A DNA stretch of 64,000 nt from Fonsecaea monophora (GCF_001642475.1 NW_019173954.1:124001-188000), one strand, 5' to 3'; shown: positions 45,501-56,200, numbered from the stretch's first letter. Numbers and translations: made by a program. Notes: a model not told the origin generated them from the letters alone.

Positions 45501-46000
45501 ATGTCCCACATGGTTCCGGAGCATCATCCAGCGCCGAGCTAGGATCGCCAGCGACTCAGCTGGAGCAGTTTGACAGCGAAATAGTCATGGACTTTGATAC
45601 AACACTTACTGATGCAATCGAACGTGTTCTAAACGAGACAGAGCCGGGAAGACAGAAGTCAGGCGCTCCAACCAGGACACATTCTCGGACTGTGTCTACC
45701 GCGACGACGTCTTCGGTGAGGTCGCTGCCCTTGGAAATATCGGGCTCCGGCAAGGCGAGAGACTGGCGTCGCCCAACCACGTTGTCCCAATCAGATTGCC
45801 GACAAGTAGTAGTTGGCGCTCTCGAGGAAGTCGTGAAAAGTGTCAATGACGATTTGACCAGGCATAACAGAAGCCGAGATGCCGATGGACATATCAAGAT
45901 GAATGATGATGCCTTGAATCAAGAAATGAAGCAAGATAATGTATTACGTGAGGGGGTCAAGAGATGGCTGCTCAATGTTGAAACGAGGAGTGTGTGGTAG
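42515..46000 (+). CDS. LST4: Lst4 / folliculin-interacting protein (FNIP) homologue
   Basis: Single exon, 1161 aa. Conserved FNIP blocks seen: DLRLIVAQDAFGTNDRPLLLYD (about 72-93, first strand of the longin domain), LDCMFGVSS near 165, DAVLITRMFSVTLPE near 240, FAIGLLFYLPRPGD near 303, ILNAIPEYLWSS near 350, ENRSMARRIIFLLASFLP near 545 and KSPNVAGYLKRFHEDFILQG near 895, separated by Ser-rich disordered stretches. Lst4 pairs with Lst7 (folliculin) and stimulates GTP hydrolysis by Gtr2 (RagC/D) at the vacuole, which activates TORC1 when amino acids return. It also has the C-terminal DENN-like part expected of FNIP. It lies 739 bp upstream of IML1 on the same strand, another regulator of the same Gtr GTPases. 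Confidence 0.85.
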   Translation: MLGRLIQGYARGGQLESATEETHTRSLLWPESHAEGRVSSLSPPSTPYGSPTTRVSPFDDRIGLELNESKDLRLIVAQDAFGTNDRPLLLYDTHFVESKEPNLGQRAPVPSPAAAGAPQRVGSGIPILGHARNRSSTISGASASWARPHKESEPTDHLGNVLDCMFGVSSAAKSGSSTKLHFLPGDRSPASDLSSRAPTSNLSGTAPSRAPLLRARTATTTANNQSQNNPSRESDPEPRDAVLITRMFSVTLPEAQDDLRQRRRSSADPTTSISPLSHGPENQMGCSLHSKKPKLVEKKTPVFAIGLLFYLPRPGDVRSNTSSARPSSRASFTPSSTPNSYGSDSFSSWTILNAIPEYLWSSDNSSQLTDRGIDIIVGNWEVILRSLAVVETLARSEIGELLQEVNLALITSAAKAPKGPSEQRTNQRNVYLRSPNRLAQVAELQRAARHTLWRVSYALRIPRVYTGLGLDNGGHWLDEARYLVRLCGNKQQNFFLFNLLTAFLGNHTEWLERLGPDWYRRQLRVLNKGRPRPTNVASRTVIVCENRSMARRIIFLLASFLPRNAITKLPSEVMSPLLTPDISSSSPIHRIIHEDSLRRHAHNKSRDGTVTFYRRDGAGLSSSVSSSESASGIARAFRRSSRSRISNAELTLGMRQVSVFSPGDNGGSFHKTNPTSSTATPGLGTPVPHFATKAVDSYFPEGAVVDSEETGASADLARILRRDSVSQSQSHQSSMNWGSLISNVSGLWNKRQDSTASTSEITSSFDTGSLSDRRRFAPKSVQIHGRQPSRLEAMVDEAGRLRKSKLGQEEDSTSLYRPSTLPSEAHPPRLTVDERDGVVDVDINIPGFIGWNEGKGASPPSWIHHRSPSFASVDEAGSMYSTHSRHADVTGCKSPNVAGYLKRFHEDFILQGVKPYTELQDEIRRSMSREPTPSDDMSRLPADTENNGEQWVTVCTTLLADLRNFSIQRLTLRRLTQRGTAGDTGTGAPSQSGSDNVPHGSGASSSAELGSPATQLEQFDSEIVMDFDTTLTDAIERVLNETEPGRQKSGAPTRTHSRTVSTATTSSVRSLPLEISGSGKARDWRRPTTLSQSDCRQVVVGALEEVVKSVNDDLTRHNRSRDADGHIKMNDDALNQEMKQDNVLREGVKRWLLNVETRSVW

Positions 46001-46739
46001 GAAAACTGGAGGGATGGACATATGATGAGTGACGATATTCCCCTGCCCACGGCGACGATACCCTTTAGAGCGCATGTATTATTAGCACCTTAGAATTTAG
46101 ATGAACCTGCGACAAGAGGTTGTACCAATGAATAACAACGGCTTTTGACATGAATGAGAAGGGAAAGAATCGAGCCTCTCTCCCTTGGCCAGGTCCGCAG
46201 AAGGCGAAATATCGATGGAAGCCCATCACGAAGACCGTATGGCAGAGGCTTCATCACAATGCTTTCGAGGAATTCATGGACTGCTTGACTGCTCAAGAGT
46301 TCTCTATACAGAACACGTCAGAGTGTTGGGTTTCTGATGTCTGATCTTGCTGCTTTAGTCAACACAGAAGCTCCATTTAGGGCGGCGTCATCTCCTTCCT
46401 TGAGCAGGTTGAGCCGCTAACTACTTGCAGCCCTTTGCTGTCTTGGCAAGCTTGGCCCTAGTTTCCTGTCTCGACGTCGGATCGAGTTTACTGTGCATCT
46501 TGTTCTCAATACCTAGTATCACACACTTGTCAACACATACGGACAGAGGAGCTTGACTATTCATAGAGTTCTCTATTCCGACATCGAAACTTTGTCTAGG
46601 AGCTCCGATGTGTTGTCGCCTGCGCTCGTGGAGGATGAGTTGGCCACCTCGTCAGAGCTGGCAACTCGATTTGGGACATGAAGACGGCAGTTTAGCAGCC
46701 CGAAATACCTAGAGCCTCACATTCGACTCAGTGTTCAAT
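46001..46739. other. intergenic LST4-IML1
   Basis: Holds the LST4 3' UTR and IML1 promoter. No coding evidence beyond a 64-codon open frame without features. Confidence 0.45.
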
Positions 46740-49700
46740 ATGAACCATATATCAGTGCATCGAAGGACCAGCAGCGGCTCGACCGTCCGAGCCACTGGGA
46801 CATCACAAACAGGCTTAGCCTCCGGCTACCAGAATAGCCTAAACACCGTGTCAGTTCGCGCATCGCTCTGGATCCATGACGATGCATTCTCATCCGAGGA
46901 CGTTCTCATCAACGAAGCCATTCTAGCAGGCTCAGACATCCACGAAGGTGGCTTAATCAAAATCTTCCCGGTTACTGAGGGCTCAGATGTCCGGGATTTT
47001 CAGTCGCCCAACAATGAACGAGTCGACTCCAGGCGCAACACTGGCTCTTTAAACGAGACTAGCGACATATCTGGCAGGGACGACTACTACCTTTGTATAA
47101 CCAAGTTCGCGTCCGCCGAGTTCAAGGCAAAGCAGGCCAACCTACAAGTCTCGATCAAGAGTAATATTGCGACAGCTTTCGGATTTAGACCACGCTCATA
47201 TGTCCGCATATTTCCCGCGTCTTTTGAGGATTCTACGGCATCCCATGTGGAATTCAGCTTCAGGGATACGTATCTAGCCAGATCGGACATGTGGCGGTTG
47301 GTTGGACAAGAGTTGGCAGGGACAACCGTTTATGTCGGGCAAAAGATTACCTACTTGGGGAGCATCAAGCTCACAGTTAAGTCTATCCATGTCCGGAATC
47401 ACAAAGTGCCTACTGCTTTCTTCGCCGGCACCACAATCCCAGTCTTCCGCAGTGAGGCGGCACGGTACGTGCTCTTTATTCAAATGTCCAGCGAAATGTG
47501 GGACTTTGATTCCGAGGGAAACGGTGAGATCATGTTCAACCGGGTCATCAATGGCTTCCTACCCGAGCTTTTCAAGAGATGGACCGACCTAGACGTTCGG
47601 CACCTAGTCAGCATTGTTCTTTTCGGCCGTCTGGAATACGACCGCTTCGAACTCGCGCGGAACAAGGATCGGAGGCTAGAAACAGCACCAATCTCAGGAT
47701 CACCCAACATGACCGCTCGCCAGTATCAGGACTTCTATAGGGTGGTCGTCACCGACATGGCCAGTGCGCAATGGACAACAATTTTGGACGAACTGAAGAA
47801 GGATTTTCGTGTGTTTTTGAGAGACATCTCTCTACACACATCGAACACTAAGGAAATTATACCAGAAGATGCCAAAGCACCGCCAACGCGCATTGCTGGC
47901 AGACCCAGCGCCGCGCTCAAGGGCAACATATTGGAAGCCATCAATATTGCCAGCAGCCAGTTTGCTCATGATTTTGAGGACCGGGATCTGATTCGGACCG
48001 GTGTTTCAATCGTGGTAGTCACAGCAGGAACCGGCGTTTTCGAAGTTCACCGAGATCTGTTGAACCTGACCTCGCAGAATCTTACGAACAACGGTGTTGG
48101 GATTGATATTGTTTGTCTTTCCAGGATGCCATTACACTCGGTGCCTCTATTCAAATATCGGACTTCTGGAATGGAGGAGTCATCTCTGTCCTCGGTCGTT
48201 GAAGAAGTCACCGTTCCTGAGCACAGGTACGGATCTGGTCCAAGCTTTTTCGATTCCAGCCAGCCTCGCAAGCTCTCCCCGGCACTGTCATCTGCGGCCA
48301 CAAACAGCACACAGTACTTTGCAAGCTTTATTTCAGGCCGGAGCGAAAGTGCGCAAGGGTGGAGCTACGGCATTCCTCAGTGGGTTGACCTCTCGTACTG
48401 GTCTGCCGAGGGCGAGTCAGCAGAGATCAAATTTCTGGAGGATGCCGCCAAGGATGTAGATGGGACCTCAAAACGCAAAAAAGGACCTTTCTTACCCCGT
48501 GTGAGGATGTACGAGATCCAAATGATGGGGCTTATGGAGTTAGGCATGGCAGACATGACTATCCCATTCATGGCAGAAACGCAACTATCACTCACGCGTT
48601 CGCACAAGCGTGCTGGCTCAAAACGCAGACGAGCAACTGGCAGCAGGAGTCTGTCGCATTCACCCACGCTATCACGCAAGAGCCGCCTCGGCCCGGAGCC
48701 CACGCGAATATCCCAGGGGTTGCTGTCATTAAATGCCAAAGCACTCGGAGACATATTCGACCGCATGGATGCATATGACTCGCAACTGTTTCAAATACAT
48801 TCGACCACAGAGACCAAATCAAAAGCCGCAAAGATGACAAGTAGCTTGGTGAGGACCGATACGGCCTCCTCGACCAAGCCAAAGAAGCCCCAACCAGAAG
48901 AAGCACCAAAATCGGGATCCGGATTGACAAAGGTATTGACCAACAGATCATTGAATTCGCCTTTCCGACCACAGCTCCCGTCCCTCGTCTCTGCAGATGC
49001 TTCAAGCCCTCCGTTAACAACTAAGAAGGCCCGAGAAATATCCAAGGTCAACCGGACGCTGAACTATGCTTTGAGAGGCCTGGCTCCACCTGTCCGTGCA
49101 ATTGCCAGTACCGAAGTAAACATTACCAACGTAGAGGCGCATTCGCCGTTTGGTAATCTTGGCCACTCAAGGCCGAGTGTAGCGACATCAGCTGCTAGCA
49201 TACGCTCCGTGTCCACGAACAGTGTGCTAGGGGAGAAGCCTAAAGAGACCCCGGCTTCCGTGGAAAGATCCAACTCTCAAATGTCCGCGCGACCAGATGA
49301 TACACCGTCAAAGCCCATCTCTATTAATACTCCGTTGCGAAAGATTCAGGACGATCTCCTCTCTGAATCACAGAGATCAAGTTCAACCACCCGCCGAGTT
49401 CCAAACCATATGGCTGCTTCAAAAGATGATCTCGGTTATAGCAAAGAGGCAGACAGTGAATCTTCACGCTCTTCAGGAAGCGAAGGAGCAGACGACTCGG
49501 ACAGCGTGGAGCCGGCTGAGAGCCCGTTGGGGACATCGATCGCCAGCTCGGTCCCAAGAAGTACTCTCCCCTACGTACGCAATGTCAACGCGTCAAATCC
49601 CTTGAAGCGCCACCCCGAAAGGGAGTCGTTCTTCGGCAGATGGCAGCATCTTTATCCTCGGAAACCACGTGCCGCCACCGTCAAGTGGAAATCTCTGTGC

Positions 49701-52463
49701 ACTCCTGCGTCGGTGCCTCTGACGACCGAGGATTTTCCAACCAAGGATGAACTCGAAATGGATTATGACACGGAAAATTACCATGTCATTCTGGCTAATC
49801 CGAACGAGATGCTTGAAGAGCCCGAGTCGCGCGACATCCTCCTCGGGGAGATGTTGGCCCTCAGATTTAGTCATGGGTACCAGCTCGTAGTTGGTCCGTC
49901 ACTGCTCGAGTCTGTTGGTCCCGGGACGTGCGACACGTCGTCGTTCTTCACACCGAATCTTGTGCGGCCTGACGGGTCCTTTATTGTCATGTCAATGGGA
50001 AACACGATACAGAAGCTGTCTCTTGAGGTGAAAAATCGCATTCAAGTGACGAGGTATATTCGGAGACCACCAAGTGTCCAGCCTCCATATCCTCAGGAGA
50101 TTTCCTATTATCCCAACATAAGGACCATTCTCTCCGAGGCATACAAAATAAGAGATATGCGGTTCAACGGGTTTTCCGAGCAGTACCCCTGGGAAGCGGC
50201 GGACAGATACCTGGCTGACTTTAGAAAGCAAAACGATGTCGATGTCAAGGCTCTCCGTTTCTGGCGAGCAAGATTTGTGCTCATTCCGGTGGCGCCACCA
50301 GTCAACTCCTGGAGACCCACGCTATCAGAAGCTGAAGAAAGCGAAGAAGAGATTCATTTGCGCGGAATCCGAGCGTTGACGCAGATGTGGCAAAAGGCAC
50401 GATATGTGCCGCCAGACGAGAGAAGACCTGCTCATATCCGGTCAACCACTACGAAAGGAAAGGATAGAAACCCGCTCAGGATCAATCTCGAAACCCTCAA
50501 TCCATCGGAGCTCGTAGCGACGGAGCTCGATAAGCTGATCGCCGCTGAAGAGGCCGGCGAGGTACAAACGACACAACTTCTGCCCGAAGCTGAACAGTTT
50601 GAGAGGGACTCCTTCAGCCTTCCTAAGCTAGCCCAAGCCCTACAAGGCGAAAATGGGATTGAGATCAAGACTCGACGCTGGCACTTGCGTCTTTACTACA
50701 GTTGCTTCATGGGTGAAGACTTGACAAACTGGCTAGTCCATAACTTTCGGGATATTGACACTCGAGAAGAGGCCGTTGAGCTGGGCAATGATCTTATGAA
50801 GGAGAATCTTTTCGAGCACGTCAACAGCAAGCACAACTTCAAAGACGGCAACTATTTTTATTCCATCAAGCCCGAGTTTCGCATCCAGCGTATGGAAGCG
50901 AGGCAATCATGGTTTCCTGCAAGCCGACGCTCAGATCGATCGATTCCGCCCACGCCTGCGACCGAGCATCCAACCCGGGAGTTGATCAGTGGCAGGTCAC
51001 GATCAGGTTCGAATCTCGCCAACCACGGACAAGTTGCCTCTGAGCTGGCCAAGACGCTGGGAGACAAGAAAAGACGAACTGTGACTCTGAGCAAGATGAT
51101 CCGAATCGACGTGGATACGAGGAAGCGATCCAACAGACCCGAAATAATCAACTTACATTATGACAGACTTCACAACCCGGAGAACTGCTATCATCTCGAG
51201 TTGGCTTGGTTCAATGTCACGTCCAAGTTGGTCGACGACGCCATTGTGAGCTGGTCTACACAAGCGGAGAAGTACGGATTGAAGCTTGTCGAAGTCCCCA
51301 TTGCAGAAGCGTTCAAGGTCCCTGAGCATGAACCTTTTCGTGCCGCCTACCGCATCAAACTTGCTCTCCAGCCTCCACGCCGCAGCGTGGTGAGCACCCT
51401 GTACTTTACGGCAGTGTCATTCGGGCCGCAAGCACCCCTGACCCCTGACATAAACTTCTACCAGAAAGCGATACTCAAGCGCTTCAACTTCGTCCTCGAC
51501 CTCGAAGCGCCCTCGGAGTTTCCAGAGAATGTCGAGATCAAGTACTCCTGGGGAGACCTGGATTATCGCTACACGCAATTCGTCCACCGCTCCGGAGTCG
51601 TCCTCGCGCAGATCACTGATGAAGGTGACATCCTACTCCTAGCAAACAGGCTGTATAATTCTCGTCAAGCGTCGGCAAAAGACTCGTCGTCAAGGTTCGA
51701 CGCCGGCAAGAAAGATCTTACACCCAATGCCTCGAGCACCATGCTCCTGCGTCCTCAGACCCTCTCTTCGACCCATTCTGCACCGAGTATCGCAGCATCT
51801 GGAATCATCGGATTGAATGTACAATCACCTCACGCCGGGCCCTATGCATCACCACTTATTCGGCCTCTTTCATCGACTCCTGCCGCTCCCAGCCATATGG
51901 GCGTAGAGACCACGGCGCCAAATGCCAACACATCCATATCGACCGCTGTCCCCCCTCCGCCCATGACACCAAAGGTGACGGCCGACGTCCTGGGCACGCG
52001 CCGAGCGCTCATCGCCTCGGGATTCTCGCACTTTGTCACGCCCGAACAGATCAAAGACGATCTCGAAGCCTTTTGCGCCGACAGGGAGCGTTTGGACACC
52101 TTCTACAAGGAGGTCACGGCGACGTTACCCGCCCAGCATGCCGCTATGAGAGAGCGCGAGCGCGACCGAGAACACGAGAGGTACGGTGGAAACGGGCCAC
52201 TGGGCGCAAAGGATCGGGGATACAGGACCGCGGGGACGGGTTCGAGCTTGCTCAGGCCCATCAGGGAGCCCGAGTCGGAGACGGGCATCCCCGAATTCAG
52301 ACTTCCGGACCCGTTGAACATGGGTTTTAGGAAGAAGGATGTGTCTGTTGTTGTATCTGGATCCGCACCTGGGTCTGGGTCTGGTACTGGTACTGGCACT
52401 GGCACCGGCGCTGGCGGGACGACGAACCCTCGAGACTCGACATCCTCGTTACTCTCGCCATGA
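46740..52463 (+). CDS. IML1: Iml1 / DEPDC5, GATOR1 (SEACIT) subunit
   Basis: Single exon, 1907 aa from the ATG at 46740. N-terminal Iml1 region: NTVSVRASLWIHDDAFSSED, then the longin-like/SABA part with FRSEARYVLFIQMSSEMWDFD near 245 and ELFKRWTDLDVRHLVSIVLFGR. A long disordered Ser-rich stretch covers about 620-960. The DEP domain is clear at about 1305-1380 (RRWHLRLYYSCFMGEDLTNWLVHNF). The C-terminal domain includes NRPEIINLHYDRLHNPENCYHLELAW. Iml1, with Npr2 and Npr3, stimulates GTP hydrolysis by Gtr1 (RagA/B) and so restrains TORC1 during nitrogen or amino-acid shortage, at the vacuole. The C-terminus ends in Gly-Ser/Gly-Thr repeats (52365-52420) not found in the conserved core. Confidence 0.96.
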   Translation: MNHISVHRRTSSGSTVRATGTSQTGLASGYQNSLNTVSVRASLWIHDDAFSSEDVLINEAILAGSDIHEGGLIKIFPVTEGSDVRDFQSPNNERVDSRRNTGSLNETSDISGRDDYYLCITKFASAEFKAKQANLQVSIKSNIATAFGFRPRSYVRIFPASFEDSTASHVEFSFRDTYLARSDMWRLVGQELAGTTVYVGQKITYLGSIKLTVKSIHVRNHKVPTAFFAGTTIPVFRSEAARYVLFIQMSSEMWDFDSEGNGEIMFNRVINGFLPELFKRWTDLDVRHLVSIVLFGRLEYDRFELARNKDRRLETAPISGSPNMTARQYQDFYRVVVTDMASAQWTTILDELKKDFRVFLRDISLHTSNTKEIIPEDAKAPPTRIAGRPSAALKGNILEAINIASSQFAHDFEDRDLIRTGVSIVVVTAGTGVFEVHRDLLNLTSQNLTNNGVGIDIVCLSRMPLHSVPLFKYRTSGMEESSLSSVVEEVTVPEHRYGSGPSFFDSSQPRKLSPALSSAATNSTQYFASFISGRSESAQGWSYGIPQWVDLSYWSAEGESAEIKFLEDAAKDVDGTSKRKKGPFLPRVRMYEIQMMGLMELGMADMTIPFMAETQLSLTRSHKRAGSKRRRATGSRSLSHSPTLSRKSRLGPEPTRISQGLLSLNAKALGDIFDRMDAYDSQLFQIHSTTETKSKAAKMTSSLVRTDTASSTKPKKPQPEEAPKSGSGLTKVLTNRSLNSPFRPQLPSLVSADASSPPLTTKKAREISKVNRTLNYALRGLAPPVRAIASTEVNITNVEAHSPFGNLGHSRPSVATSAASIRSVSTNSVLGEKPKETPASVERSNSQMSARPDDTPSKPISINTPLRKIQDDLLSESQRSSSTTRRVPNHMAASKDDLGYSKEADSESSRSSGSEGADDSDSVEPAESPLGTSIASSVPRSTLPYVRNVNASNPLKRHPERESFFGRWQHLYPRKPRAATVKWKSLCTPASVPLTTEDFPTKDELEMDYDTENYHVILANPNEMLEEPESRDILLGEMLALRFSHGYQLVVGPSLLESVGPGTCDTSSFFTPNLVRPDGSFIVMSMGNTIQKLSLEVKNRIQVTRYIRRPPSVQPPYPQEISYYPNIRTILSEAYKIRDMRFNGFSEQYPWEAADRYLADFRKQNDVDVKALRFWRARFVLIPVAPPVNSWRPTLSEAEESEEEIHLRGIRALTQMWQKARYVPPDERRPAHIRSTTTKGKDRNPLRINLETLNPSELVATELDKLIAAEEAGEVQTTQLLPEAEQFERDSFSLPKLAQALQGENGIEIKTRRWHLRLYYSCFMGEDLTNWLVHNFRDIDTREEAVELGNDLMKENLFEHVNSKHNFKDGNYFYSIKPEFRIQRMEARQSWFPASRRSDRSIPPTPATEHPTRELISGRSRSGSNLANHGQVASELAKTLGDKKRRTVTLSKMIRIDVDTRKRSNRPEIINLHYDRLHNPENCYHLELAWFNVTSKLVDDAIVSWSTQAEKYGLKLVEVPIAEAFKVPEHEPFRAAYRIKLALQPPRRSVVSTLYFTAVSFGPQAPLTPDINFYQKAILKRFNFVLDLEAPSEFPENVEIKYSWGDLDYRYTQFVHRSGVVLAQITDEGDILLLANRLYNSRQASAKDSSSRFDAGKKDLTPNASSTMLLRPQTLSSTHSAPSIAASGIIGLNVQSPHAGPYASPLIRPLSSTPAAPSHMGVETTAPNANTSISTAVPPPPMTPKVTADVLGTRRALIASGFSHFVTPEQIKDDLEAFCADRERLDTFYKEVTATLPAQHAAMRERERDREHERYGGNGPLGAKDRGYRTAGTGSSLLRPIREPESETGIPEFRLPDPLNMGFRKKDVSVVVSGSAPGSGSGTGTGTGTGAGGTTNPRDSTSSLLSP
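52365..52420 (+). repeat. hexamer-like repeat coding Gly-Ser/Gly-Thr run
   Basis: Units of GGGTCT, GGTACT and GGCACC type repeat in register with the IML1 frame and encode a GSGSGTGTGTGAGG-like tail. Such a run is likely to vary in length between strains. Confidence 0.8.
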
Positions 52464-53274
52464 TTTCTCAGCTTTTCACCTCACCACACCACACCACACC
52501 ACTCTCCCAGTGATGGGGACACGAGATAAAAAGACAGAAGATAAAAGGACCCATTCTAGGTCACGTTTGCAATCAGTTCTTTTATTTGCTTGTACGCGTG
52601 ATTGCCATGTTTGCATGCTCTCATATGGGGTTGGTGATTACATAATGTGTATATGTATCATGTATCATGTAACATGTGAGGATGTATGTTTAATATAGTG
52701 TATATAGATATACTATATATGCCCCGGACTGAACTACGCCGATTGCCTTTTCCGTTTAGGAAACGGAGTACGGCCGCTTTAATAGATCACGTGAGAGAGA
52801 GTCGGGGAAGCACGGCAGAGCGCAAGGGGAGCCTGCCGGAGCACTGAGAGAGTCGTGCCTGAGTTGGGCGAGCACGACTGAGTAACGATAGAGCTACAGG
52901 GGATCCCTCCCTTGAATCCCATCATGCAGGAGCCAATTTGGGCCAAAGGACCGGCTTAGAACTCGAGCTAGAATTGCAAAATTATACTCTCCAACCGTGT
53001 TTCAGCCAAGCCTACTGACTAGTTTATGAGTACCTTTAAATCCTTCATAGTTGCGTGGTGAGGCGTCGTTCCTATCAAAACCTATGGGTAAGAAGTTCAA
53101 CTGAGCAAAGTAATTGGCAGGGATCACGTGCCTCTGTGCAACCAAAGGTACCCTTGTCGTCCCCCCGGGCTATTAGACGGTCCTGTTATATAGAGGATAA
53201 TGGTCGATATATTAAGACTACCTGACCGGGTAGATACTATTATTGTGCGAGCTAGTAAATTATGTACCACGCTT
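52464..53274. other. intergenic IML1-NLR (convergent), AT-rich hairpin
   Basis: IML1 and the NLR converge here. ACACC pentamers lie near 52481-52503. An AT-rich imperfect palindrome at about 52694-52720 (arms ATATAGT/ACTATAT) could be a 3'-end or cruciform element. GATCACGTG occurs twice (near 52785 and 53124). No gene supported. Confidence 0.45.
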
Positions 53275-56200
53275 TCAAGAAACTAAAACCTCCTCATCAT
53301 CCTCCTCCTCAGTAGTAATCGCCTCCTTCATTCCTAACGAGAAAGCCCTGCCCGTTTCGTCTTCTATTACATGACGCGCATTCTGCACTCGTGCTAAGAA
53401 GGTCGCCCGTGTCACTGTACGCGGCGGGTTAAACCGGCACTCTTGGAATGCGTCAGCAATGCCCAAGCAGAGCGTGGGCCCGGACAGGTGCCAGCTACAG
53501 GAATGACGAAAGGCGACTTTCAGCCAAAGGCGATACAGCGTCTCCATGTCTTGGTCCGTCATCTCCGGGTGCAGGATGATTTCAGCCGCATTACGGTGGT
53601 GCTTCAGGAGCAGCTTCCAGGCCCACTTGCTCTGACGTTTGTCGAGGATGAGTCCCTTGAGGATATCTGTGGGAAGTGATGTAACGCTCCCCAAGGCCTT
53701 TTGAGCTTCCTTCATCTTGCCGTTGTTGTTGTTGTCGTTGTCGGTGGCGAGCTCGACCAACTTTTGTAATACCTCGGTGGACAGAGGCTCATCTTCCTGA
53801 CCTATCTTATTTGCCTGTGCTGCTCCCATTTTCGTTTGTTTCCGATTAGGGCTGCTGAGCATACCCAGTAACTCTGGCAAGGCATCCAAATTCACCGAAC
53901 CGACACCATCAATTTCAAAGCTTTCATATCCTTGACCATCACTGGAGTCTTCCTCAGGGTCCATCCTGTTACGAAACTGCTGTAAAAGCGCGTCCAGAAT
54001 TTCCCCTATCTGCTGCGGCGGATTACTCAGTCTTGCTCTCAACCGGTTGAGAACGTCGTCGGGTAATGATTGTTGTTGACGTAGGATCTCAATGCAATGC
54101 TCCTGATTAGACCAAAATGCCTTCCTATAAAACAAGAAGCGCGTAACCGTCATCAGTACGTCGTCAGGTAGGTTGCCTTGGATACGTAGAGTCTGTAGAC
54201 CGGGGAAAGAACACGATGTGTGTTGGAAAAGCGACCCTGCAACAGCTCGAAGGCATTCCTCGGAGAGGCCTGTTTGAGTATGGAGAGCCCAAAGAATCGT
54301 TCTTACCAATTTGAATTTCCCACCGCGCAGCCAAGTGGTGGCTAACAAGACGAGGTTTGGCGACAGCACCGCTTCCCTGCGTCTCATGGACTCGAACAAT
54401 GTCCCTACCAACATGTCCGGGTGCGAGGCCACATTCGCCGACCTTTCTATGGTTTTTTCCAAAACCCGTTCGGGGAGTTCGAATTCCCTAGCCAGATAGC
54501 TCCGCGAGTTGAACTCGCTATCGAACAAGAGCCAATCAGATAGACAGTCCTCCCACCGTTGAACGATCTGATTGTGCGGTCGACTTCTCTCTCTCTGGCT
54601 CAGAATGTTCATGACCAGACGTTGGTGTCGTGGCCCGAGAAGATCACGCGGTGAAGATTCAATCTCCTTGAAGAAAGCACATTGATCTTCGAGCGAGCAC
54701 GTCTCATGAAGCAGGCCGCTGACGAATAGCCAGAAGATATGGTAACGCGGGCTGTACTTTTCCCTCTGGATAAATATGCCAGGCGTGATTTTCTCCGCGG
54801 GCTTGGAGGGATCAGGGTTGACCAATGACTCGGGCAAAAGATCCTGCCGGGATTGCCAACACTTCACAAAATACTGTGCCGCAAAGAACTCTTGGTAAGT
54901 CAAGTGTAGAAAATGATAAGTGCTCGGCTGTGTCCTTGCGGAAAGGGATGTCGACGAGCGAATAAAGGACATGTGTGGGAGCAACGTCGTCGGTGCGAAC
55001 TCTTTGCCGCGGAGTCTCTTCCGGATATTATTAATGGCCTCTATATCGAACTCTATCCGGTTGCTGCAGAGACCAATGAATGCCATTGCCTGAACAAGAT
55101 TGATCTGGTCCTGGACTTTTTCCCTTATTTCGGTTTCGGTTTCATCAAGAGAGCAAGAAGCATCCTTCCGCCACAACGAGAGCTCAATTGACCGATAGAG
55201 CCCAGTCATTGTTGCTGGAGCATTTTTCTGGTATTTGCCTCCCTGGTCCCAGCTGGCGCAGAGAGCTTCGAGTTGAATCGGAATCCGGACCAGCCCTTGC
55301 ACGATCGGACGTTGGCTGATAAAACCCAAAATTTCACTGGAATGGCCTCGTGCTGTCGACTTAACATACTCATGCACCTGATCCTTTGCAAATCCAGTCG
55401 TGTTCAACACTAGGTTCATAGCCCCAATCTGCTGCATATTAACTCGATTCGGACGGGAGGTGATGATGACGTAAGGTTTATTAAGCAGACTCCGAAGGAA
55501 GCGGTATGAGTCTGACTCTCGGCCCAGCTCCGTAGACATCTCATCCAGTCCGTCAAGGATGAAGAGAGTCCTATTCGACCCGTTGTCAGTCATGATCAAA
55601 TCTTGCATCGCCGTTGCAAATTGATCTTTGTCCGGGGTGTCTAGCAAAAGGTCCTCATGTATGACATCTTTCAGGGTACGTCTCGCTGGTCGACCTTGTG
55701 GATCCTTCAATCTTCGCAATGGAATCCACAACACGCGATCAAACCGGTTGGCCCACATCTTTTCGCAAAGAAAATTGTGGACCATCTTCTTGCATAACGT
55801 GCTCTTCCCTACTCCGGCCTGCCCATAAATGAGGACTCTCTTTGGCTCAATTGGTTGGTCCGTTCCATGTCCACCATTGCCATTGAAGATATCCTCCATT
55901 GCAATCGGTTTGCTGTCGGGATCATCTTCGACCCTTAGACGACGAAGAAGAAAAAATTGGTCGAAATCTGCCTTGGCGGGTGCCTGATCTTCCGCCGACG
56001 AGCTGGTTTTCTGGGAAATTACCAGGTTGATGTAGCACTTGTCCATTGGAAGAGATTCCCCGAATAGCCGTACGATATGGAGGGTTTTTTCGGTGGGACA
56101 AAGATAACGGTCGCGGATGGCCATATCAGCATAGAATTCTTGTGCCCTTTTACACCTTTTCCAGGCTGTGTTGAACAAGTCGCTTGAGGGAGGGTCTGTT

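Noticed and set aside
46731..46739. Three extra codons upstream of the IML1 ATG
   Set aside because: They begin with GTG, while a proper ATG follows at 46740.
50999..51020. A GGTTCGAATC string like a tRNA B box
   Set aside because: It lies inside the IML1 reading frame, and no matching A box or cloverleaf is visible around it.
53190..53283. Short open stretch just downstream of the NLR that hinted at a retroelement fragment
   Set aside because: Only about 28 codons, and no reverse transcriptase, integrase or LTR feature could be confirmed.
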